Shown: piece after piece, positions 51,701 through 62,600 of the stretch
Layout of the letters: each line of letters starts with the position of its first letter
Numbering within the stretch: position 1 is the stretch's first letter
NCBI GenBank assembly: GCA_017654935.2
Contig: CM065699.1
Coordinates: 45,334,362 to 45,398,361, forward strand
Origin: Phymorhynchus buccinoides
Taxonomy: Eukaryota > Mollusca > Gastropoda > Neogastropoda > Raphitomidae
DNA: 64,000 nt
Direction of reading: 5' to 3'
Notes under the pieces: model-generated
Databases searched by the model: none
Seen by the model: only the letters and a program-made list of their open reading frames with translations
What the model was told of the DNA's origin: nothing
Made by a program: the position numbers and the translations under genes

Positions 51701-54700
51701 CGTTCATGTTTTATTTTAAAAAGTAAATACAACAAAGCGAAGACTGTTTCGGCACTGTCGGAATGAGTGCAGAATGCTTCTCAGTTCGACCACTAACTAA
51801 TAAAGTCATGTTGAGGATCACTTTTATCAAAATAACTCGCGGAAATATCATTAAGAATATTGTGAAAAGCGAAATTTCCTACAAATTCAACCTAGTAATC
51901 GAAATCGGCATCAATTCACAATCGCGTCTCGAATTGATATCAGGATCGTTTCATCGAGTCACAGTGACACTGTCTACCCCACCCCCACCCCTTTCTACTG
52001 CACTACGATCTTCTATCACTCTTTCACTGTCGATATCTGGCCTAACAAAGCCTAAAAATGCATTATCTAAGCAAACATCGATAATAATTTCCAGTAGGAA
52101 AGCTTTGCCAACCCAAAAATCTGCCCTGTTTGATAGGAAACTTGACTTTCTGACCGAACTAAACTTTGAAAAATTAAGTCAACGGTTATAAAAGCAATAT
52201 GGCGGCTAACTGGAAAAAAATGGATGTCGACTGAGACTCGTTCTGAAGCGAAAGTGATGTTGTTTCCATTTTTAGTAATGGAAACAACGTCCACGAAGCA
52301 TTGATTTTGAGTACCCCTCTCAGGGCGACACAGGGTGTTTGCAGTGGCAGGGGAGAGTATCTACTCGGCAACACAGAGCACCTGCATCGTGCTAAAGGTT
52401 AAGTAGGTGGCGTTCGCATCTCATTGCACAAGACAGGAGCAGAGAATGTTCAGTATAAAGCCTGATTAACACTGCACGCACAAGCACACCACAATCACAA
52501 CTAGCTCTGACCTCATCGACACCCGTCAGCTGTTGAATCACAGTCATCACCTGTGGCACTGCCGTCTGAATCAGTTTCTGGAAAACCACCACAATAAAAC
52601 ACATCTCAATGGGTTCATTCATTCCAAACATCAATCAAACACGCATCTGTATCGTGAAACTCGATCTTACAATCCAAAAGCAGTAAAGAATGAGAATACA
52701 CACACACAGTAGCACATGCTCATGCATGCATGCACGCACCACCCCCACCCCCGCACATGCGCACACACGAGTACATGCACACGTATGCAGGTATGCGCGC
52801 ACACACACAAACGCACACACACACAGTGACACAGACAACCATGAGCACTTTAAGAACAAAACTACACTTGATGCTTAGATTTTCACCAAATAAATTCAAA
52901 CTTGCATACCGTATTTGACGGACTACAAGGCGCACCTGATTATAAGGCGCACCCCTCAAATGTGACACAAAATTCAGATTTTGTTATTATAGTTTCTTAC
53001 TATATTATCAGTCGCATTATAAGGCTCAGGGGTCTCAGTCCAGGAAAAAAGCATCGCCTTATAGTCCGTAAAATACGGTAGTTGTAAGTTAAATAATTTT
53101 CAGTAAAATCAATACATAGCAAACCTTTATAATATTTAACAAAAATCAACAAATCTACATTTCAAATGAAATAATTATTCATCATTTCAAATCTTTTATC
53201 ATTTGAATGTACATGCAACCAACATTGTAGTGACACTCAGAGATGGTGCTAGAAATTTTCACTTTAGGCCATTTGGCCTAAACAGCCACAAAACCTTAGG
53301 CCAATTTCAACAATGGCTTGCACCCACGTGTCATCATATCCGTCCACAAGGAGCGCGCCTTATTATGGGAGACCGCCATCTTAGTCAGTAACTTTGTTTG
53401 AAAAATGCCAGATCGATGCTGTTTACACACAAATAAGGACTAAGATGGCGACACTTCCGTTGGAAGGGTCGAGATGCGCACGCAGGTGGGGGGGAGCCAT
53501 TTTAGGCCCTCTCACTCGGTCACAAGTGCTTTCGATCTCTGCTTGCTTGTTAACTGATCCCCCAAACGAAAGTAGCGACTGTCCGCTTATAAGTTTTGTC
53601 TTCTTTTGGGGAGGCATTTCAATAAAAAACCCAGTGAAACACTGACGCTAAAGGACGACAAGATCACACAGACTCACACTACGGTGTGGCAAACGTCTAC
53701 AAAGCAGCAAGGGAAGCAACTCTCACGAGGCAATTGGCCTTGTGCTAGCAAAATCATGACGCGACAAAGTTAGCTTTTTGATCTCGGTCACACGCGGTGG
53801 AAGCAAACTTTGTTTCACTTCGTTGTTCATAAAAAAAACGGATACACTTCGTTGTTCATAAAAAAAACGAGACATATTCGTGCCGATTTGGTAATCAAAC
53901 CTTCGGCCCACTGGGCCGACAGGACGGTTGACTTTTAGGACATGTTTTGTAATTTTCGGCGAATCGCCGAAGGCCGACGGCAAACAACAACCCTGACTAT
54001 GCTGAAACCATCACCAGCATTCATAAATGTATCCAAAACAAATCTGTCAAAACCCTAAGAAAGTAGTAGTAGTAGTAGTAGTAGTACGCATGCACGCTAT
54101 ATTTCCATACATGGATTTGGTGAATTCTAGCTGAGAAAAATAAAAAGATTCCCACAACATAAGTTTCCGAATAAAGGAAACATACAACTAATCTCAAAGA
54201 AAGAAAAGTTCTGGCAACTTAACTCACCCCTTCGGTGTCACCAGCGAAGAACACCAGCTCAGAAGTGGTTCTGTTAGAGACAGAGAGAAAAAAACGGTTC
54301 ACCCCTTTACTGCCAAAGAAAAATGGAGAAATTATCAATTTCCTTATGATAAATTTTTCAAAAAGAACTTTTAGACTCAATCTGAGAAAATGGTGCAACT
54401 CCCCAAAATGAAAAACAAAAAAGCTGAACATTTTGTCCATTTCCGTCACTGAGTGAGTCAATGGTAAGCTGACTTCTGGTTTATGTTGCTCTGCAGTTGC
54501 AGTGTTGGTGCAAACATGGCAGATCGTCTGTCCTGACTTGGGGTGACTTGGAGAGGGTGGGGGTTTGGGGTAGGGTGGGGGTGAACAAATGAATGCGATA
54601 ATAGAAATGGTGGGAAAGAAGGGCAGTTCTTAATGTTTTGATAGTCGCTTGTATCGACCCTACTTATGTTCAATGTTTTTGCGAAGCATGATTTGTCATT

Positions 54701-57700
54701 CATTTTTCCTTAGTTTTGTTTCCATTTTTCATGCATGCAAATGTGTTTCTTTGATTGTATTGTGCTTGTACGAGACCACACTGTAATTTCACCTAACGTG
54801 ATAATAAAGTATTTTTGACTTTGACTTTGACTAAACCAAAAACCAGCCTTCTAGGACTATGACATCAAAACTGATCACATCATATTACTTCATAGTAGAC
54901 AAGGGGTAGGCAGTGAAGGGGTAAAAACAAAGACAGTTATAGAATTTTCTATATCAATGAATTACAACCTCAAAAATGACAATGCAAAAATGTTCCTATT
55001 ACCGCATTTTTTGGACTATAGGGCGATTTTTTTTCTTCTGCAAGTTTGACCTGTGCACCTAATAAACGAGGGCACCCTATTAGTGAACAAAATCGTGAGA
55101 AGAGAGGCAACGATTGCCATGCTCAGTACAGTATACTGTTGGTCTAGACATCGAAGGTGGTCATGAGGTGCCGATACAACGAATACTCACGCTAAAATGC
55201 TTAAAAATCCCTATTGTCGTCAGAGATACCGTCAAACAGATGCCATAACCCTTCATTGGATGTAAAAAGCATCGTTGTAGAGCTTAAAATGCCATACTTC
55301 TACCAGTTTTCGCAACAACAAAAGTCCAAACACAACAACAGGACGTTGCACAAACAGAAGTTTGATTATTTGAAATGGGAGCCAACTCTCGTTTATGACA
55401 GCATAATGGCGGTTGGCAAGCATTTACGAGATGCATAGTTTTAAAGTTTGAATTTTTTGGCTAGGCGCCTTCTTTTTTTCGTGAAAATTGCCCTGTTCGC
55501 CTTATACACACACAAGCCGAAGCGCCCAATGGTCCGAACAATACGGTAGTATTTCTGAATACAAGTCATGAGAAGCATCAGTGAACAAGGGAAATGCTAT
55601 GACATTTTTGTTTTATAATTTATGTGCAGGTAGCCTTAAAATAGGAGAAAAAAATGTTCCAGAGAAAGGCTTAGCAGGTGGTGTCCTGCCTACGTTAGCT
55701 CAGAACAGGCTCCACCGAAGTGACTCAGCAGCAGTGCAGCGTCTCCTCTGGTGGTTGCCTCTTAACAACCTAACATAGATTTGCTCCCCATGGATTTCAA
55801 ATTCTGCGACCTGACAAACCGGGGGTGTAGCTGTGAGTTGGGACTGGGAATGAGAGCAACACCACTCATGGTACATCCCAGAGGATGAGACAGCAAAACA
55901 AAATTTAAAAAATACCCAAGAAATGCCACAAGACTTCTTTTCTTTTCTTGGGGTTTTTTTTAACATGTCAGGGCTGCCAACCCTCTGTTGCAGTTTCCAG
56001 GGACAAACTACAGAAAAACCAGGGACACAGACTTATTTCCAGGGACAAACATCGCAATGTCATGCATCAGGGTCAAAACGAGCATTATTTCATGATCTAG
56101 CAAAATTTCTGTGACTGTTTTTGTCTGTATTCTTGATGTTTTTGGGTGCCAATGTGCTTCAATATTCAAGGTCCCTTGGTGTTCAGTAACCTATGTGCAA
56201 CATGCATGTTAGGAAACATTTTAAGTGTTGTGTTGGGTGTTCCCATGTTCAATAGCAAGGCCAGCAAAAAAGACAAGTGACTGTTATGTATATACAATTT
56301 TTTTTATTCTACTGTTTCCAGGGACACCAGACAGAAAAATGGATTCCAGGGACAGGGTGCCATTTTTGACTTAGGGGGGACGGTTGGCAGCCCTGACATG
56401 CGCAATTCTATATCTTCTTAGTATATCGCTCAGACAGTCCTGTTATATGAGCGCAGATGCATCATGCTGCTGTTGTTTATGTGCCTATTTCCAGTTAGGC
56501 CCAACGAGTCTGTCTTCGGCTGAATTGGATTCAGTTTCCCTCTCCATACTAGGAAGGCTGCCTGTCACAGCTGATTCCAGGCAACTTTACCTACAAATGG
56601 TGAAGCAAGGAAACACAAGTTGATGGGCCTACCTTCTTCTTCAATCGATCATAGGTTCCTGTCAATTATGAGCGCAGGTAGGTCATGCTGCCGTTATGCG
56701 CCTAACTAAGAAATAGTTAGACCCAGCAAGTCCGACTTCGGCTGGAGGAAATCTTTTTGAAAGTGTTTCGTGAAAAAGGCAGGAGAATGGACCGGTAAGG
56801 CAGAAAAATAAATGTAGTAGGCTAGATGACAGTCAGCAAAGGGAAAAGGCAGAGTCAAAGAGAGTGACAGATTAGAGGAAGTTACAAGCACAGAACTTCC
56901 AGGAAGTGGAGAACTATTTATACAAAGACCCCCCCGAATCCCCACAGGGAGAGGGGGGAGGGATGCAAGGAAACAAAAGCTGATGGACCTACCTGATAGC
57001 GTAGTAAGGTACCATGTAGTTCTGCGAGTCATTGAGTTTCTCCATCATGAGCTGCAGGATGGACACCAGGTGGGGCTTCAGTTGTTCTGTGGCCATTTGG
57101 GACACCGTGTACAGCACAAACATGCCCAGCTGACACAGAGAGAAAAGATATATCACATTTTCATAATAATTCAGCAGAAACGTTACCATCTCTGTCTGTG
57201 CACATGGCACCATATGCAGCACAAACATGCCCAGCTGACACACAAAGAAACATCTCTCGCATTCTTGCATACATTCTGCAAACATGTACACTTTTTCCGG
57301 TCCATTCCAGTGTTACATCAATCATGTTTTGCCACACTTTCTTTTCTCCAACAGTTAATAATCTGCTCAACTCAGTTGTTGAACGACGGCAGCTACACAA
57401 ACATTGAAATTGTCCACAACTCTCTTCAACCTAGATCTCTTGGGATCCACCTCATTTCCCTCCTGATGTTCTCTTTTAGATTTAGCACTTCCGTTGTCTG
57501 ACAATTAGTTCTTCAGACAACAACAACAACTACATACAGTATTTATACGGCGCTGAATCTTGATATAAATCAAATCAAAGCGCACACACACGTTAGCATT
57601 CATAACGCATTAAAACAAAAATGAAATACAAAGCGAACACACACGGATGACATAAATGGAATACAGCAGAAACAGACCTAATGGCGAGAGAGAAAAGAGA

Positions 57701-59467
57701 AAGAGAGCGGAGCTTTAATGACGGGGGAACAGGTGGGTTTTGAGGTTAGATTTGAAAGCAGAGAGGGTCAATCGCTGACAGAGGGAGAGAGGAAGTTTGT
57801 TCCAGGTTGGTCCTGAGACAGCAAAAGAGCGCCGACCAACAGTTGAAAGCTTATACCTAGGGATCTGGAGAGAAAGAGGGTCAGAAATTGAACGTAAAGT
57901 GCGAGCTGGCGCATAAATGGAAATATTGTCGCAGAGGTAAGAGGTAAGACACCCCCCTCTGTTCATGCGCTGAACAGAGAAGTAAAAAAATACCTGAATT
58001 CTGGCACATAGCGTGCAGAGGAGCACCCACGAGATTCACACACACACGAGACAAACCAAACCTCAAGCCTACCTCACACTGAGCAGGGTCTGAGCTCTTG
58101 GTGTAAGTCAGGATAAACTCAAACAGCTGGGGCCACGCGTTGGTGGGTAGGTCATGTTTGGCCGCTGTGGCCACCAGGGACGCAATGGAGGTTCGAACAG
58201 TTCGCCTGCAGTGAAATCACAGACATTGTTGTCGTTCCCTGGCTTAACCCTTTCGCCGCCAGCTATTTTTTTAGCCAAAAAATACCATCAAGCTTAACAG
58301 GGTAGAGAACAAAAAAATCTGCAATATTGGAAATTCCTCTGTGACATGCATAACATTAGGCCTATCCGTAACCTCCCAAAATTAAGAAATTAGGGTCTTC
58401 GGATAACGGGCCCTGATTTGATGCCTTTTAGTGACACGCGTGTCAAACCATTGTGGTGCATAAATGCGACATTGGCGGTGAAAGGTTTAAAGACTCCAGG
58501 GATCACAGCTTCAGATTGTTGGCGGGCCCGGGTCATTGACCCGTATTGATGGTGATTTGACCCCTCATTTTGTGCAGCCATGGGCCATCTGACCCATGAA
58601 GTCTGCAATACATTTTAAGTGTAATACTACACAGTGACACATTACTGGCCCATTATTTTGGAAATGGACCCCTCATGTTCTGAAACCAGGGGTCATTTGA
58701 CCCATGAAGTTTGAAAACAATCTGAAGCTCTGGGGTCATCCCAACAGCCGAAGCAATTGAACACTATGGTACAAATGCACCAGCTAGGGATGAGAACATT
58801 ACATGTGTGACCATTTTTTTTATTACCCCACCACCTGGGCAGCAATACTTTTTTTTGGACTGATGATATTATGTTAGGAGCTTGCCATGGCTAACCTCCC
58901 CCCCCCCCCCCCACATAACATACCATTTTGACGTAGCCTTGGTGTTCTAGCTATTGTCAATTGGTCTGACACAGCCTTATAGCTAAATGCCAAGGCGATC
59001 ACAAATAGATTTCTATGTCCTGCCTCCAGTAGGTTCTAGTATCAAGGAACTGAAAAGGTCCCACTATTATTTTAGCTTCAATTACAAAACTAGACATTTC
59101 TTAAGAATGCTTCTAGATTTTGCTAAAGGAATTGAACAGGTTCAGCTTTCAATTTAACTCTTTCACCGCCAATGTCGCATTTTAGCACCACAATGGTTTA
59201 ACACCCATGTCACTAAAAGGCATCCAATCCGGATCTGTTATCCAAAGACCCTGTTTTCTTAATTCTGGGAGGTAAGGATTGGCCTAATGGTATATAATTA
59301 TGTCACAGAAGAATTCCCAATATTGCAGATTTTTTGTTGTTGTCTACCCAGTTAAGTTTCATAGTATTTTTGGGCTGAAAATGGCTGGCGGCGAAAGGGT
59401 CAAAGAGATTATTTCTTCTTCTTCCTTAGTGGTGAGCAACTTTTTTTACATAGAAGTTATTGTACAC

Positions 59468-59517
<50 letters not shown>

Positions 59518-59525
59518 CATGTGTT

Positions 59526-59621
<96 letters not shown>

Positions 59622-62600
59622 ATGAGTATTCATGAGTTATAAATTATTCTGTGTCTGTGTGTGTGTGTGCTGTTATATATTGAATTATGCTGTGATGTGT
59701 GCTGAGCGCATGTATGTGTGGAACACAAGTCTAAATGCTGTATGCATGATGATATAAGTTAGTGTGTGACATCATGTCCTTGTCAGTACCAGAAGAAGTC
59801 AATAAAGACGTAAATTCTGAAGAGAAAAACAGCCCAGCTTTTTATTACCCGGCCAGAGGCCGAGGTATTGCGATCGGTTTGTGTGTCTGTCTGTGTATCG
59901 ATTATCTTAAAAACTACTGTTTGGATTTTGATTAAAATTGGCAGAGGGGTAGACAGCTTGAAAAGGAAGCTTCCTTTCGTTAATCAACACCGTGCTGACC
60001 TTGACCTTGAAGTTTGACCTTGAAAACCGAAATTTCCTTCTTTGGGCTATGTAATTTCCCCCAGCTTTATCTCGTGAACTAGTGAACAGAATCGCTTCAA
60101 ATTTTGTGTGGTGGTGTACCATGGTGCAAGGAAGTTTGTATAAAAGTTCAGCTGTATCTCATGAACTACTGAACAGAATCGCTTCAAATTTTGGGCTATG
60201 TATTTTATGCGTTCTGTAAGGGTGGAAAGTGGTGTGTTTATTGGGGGGTGGGGTGGGGGGGGGAGAGGACATGGTGCAAGGAAGTTTGTATAAAAGTTCA
60301 GCTGTATTTCGTGAACTACTGAACAGAATCGCTTCAAATTTTGGGCTATGTATTTTATGCGTTCTGTAAGGGTGAAAAGTGGTGTGTTTATTGGGGGGGG
60401 GGGGGGGGGGAGGACATAACTCTGGCCGGGTTTGCATTGTCACAATGCGTTGCTGCCGCTCGGCGATGCCCTTGTTTGCTTTTTTCTGGTGAACACTTTG
60501 GAGAAAGAAAAAAGAAAGAATAGACGCGAGGGGGGAAAATGTGTTCAGCCAGTGCAGTTTTTAAAAAATTTCAACTTTTCCAGCCCTGGAAATGACTTTT
60601 GCATTTTCCCATAGTTTTTCCAGACTTCCAGGACTCTGTACAAACCCTGTACTAAAACCCAAACATATTTAACACACTCAGGACGAATGAGCCGGAGCCG
60701 GCTCATGGCTCGCACAACCGTTTAGGACGAATGGCCCGGATCCGGCTCATAAGAGTTTTCAAGAGGTTTTGATTTATGGCGTGTAACCAGCTTTCCGGTG
60801 CGAAGTCATAACCTATTTTCAGTTTGCTTTGACCTTGCCTCTCTTGAAATTAACCAATCATTGCAGACTTTACATTCAGCTTTGGTTGTAGAGGGGGGTC
60901 AAAGATCGGAATGTGAAATTTTCCTTCTTTCTAAGTCAGGCATGAGAATTGTCAGAGACAAAAAACTCTGAAAAGCCCCCCAATTGAAGTATTTAGTAAC
61001 AAAAACGAAGTATTTAGTAACAATTTCAATTTTTTTTCCGCGGGAATTCGCGGACAATTCCCATGCCTGTAAGTGTTAGCTGTTTTCGTCAATAGCAGAC
61101 AAACGACGAAGGTAAGGAATCTGATATTTTACGATCGTTTAGTGCATGGTGTTGCTAATTTTTCTGAAAATATTGATGCCTAACTCTTCATAACTTGGTT
61201 TTGGTGATTATTTTACGAACCTAGTCGAATGCCCAGTCCCCACAGAACAAGGGGAAATAATTCGGCCAGTCCCAAGTGAGCTAAAACATGAAATAGTCGT
61301 ATTTTTGAAAAGATGGGACTTATGACATCGCAAAGTGATGAGTAAGGAGTGTATTCTGACCTATTTCGGCAGCGAGCTTGTTTTTGTTCGATCGATGCAA
61401 ATTTTTGAAGTCGTGTTACTGACATCGGCATTTTCCCAACTTTTACATCATGGATGATGAGTCGTTATTGCATCCACTGAGTGATGACAGTGATGAAAAT
61501 TCCTTTTTTTGTGAAAGATAGGAATTATAAGATCGTGAAGTGAAAGGGTAAGTGAATGATTTTGATCTACATTTACATTTCAGTCGTCTTAGGCTTCACC
61601 AGTCTGCAAAAGTAGGCAGTGAATGACTAGTGAATGCAGTTTGCGAATACACATTGGCATTTCGATTTTGTTTGTGGAGCCATGCATCCCCATAACATCT
61701 TGAAATTCATTTTGCAAATCAGACAGACATCTCGGCAACACATTCAAAACAAAAAAACACACAAAATCTGCTAGGGTATATTTTATTTTATTATTTTTCT
61801 GACGCTACCCCCCCTTTTGTACGGAGTGACGTCCCTTGGGCTAGGATTTCAGAGAGCACAGAGTGTCAGGCACAAGAGAGTTAATAAATATGCATAAAAT
61901 CAGAATAACTTACTCATTCTCTTGAAGCAGGAGCTGCAGTATATTATCTCGAATGCTGAAAACAAAACCAGGCACAAATGAGTCATCTTTTAGTAAACAA
62001 AGAAAAGAAAAAATTTGGTTCAATTTATTTATAATTCAGTCATTTTTGCAGGATTTTCTATGACTGAAAAAAAAGAAGACAATCTTTTATATGGAGTATT
62101 TATATTTTCTGAGTGATAGTGTTTTTTGCAAGTGGGCTGCAGAGTCATGATAAACAGGCTGATACACCCATGGGTGCACATTCACATTCTTCTGTGTCAT
62201 GTCTGATGGTCACCGAGTCGCTGAAGCTCAGTTGGTTAATCTTAGCCTTTGGTTAGAGCTAGTAATTTGTCAGGTTTGCAAGTGTGCCGGTTCGAATCCA
62301 GCCCCAGTGGAAAAGGCACGTTAGTCAGTTGGGGAAAAAGTTCTTTGGATGACACTTAAAACCAAAGCCCACGCATGCACAAGATCTTGCCACATGCTAA
62401 ATTAAAAGCCCATTCCACTATTCGGTACGAGTAGGCCGTGTTGTGCTGGTGGAGTGGATGACACAAACTCACATAACACGCATCCTGTGCGCCAATAGCA
62501 GTCTAAACGAAGACTTTGGGCGTGGGGCAGGATAAACATCCCCAATAGGAAGAAGAGTCAAGAGTAGCTTTATTATGGGATGTTCAGTGTGTGCTTACGC

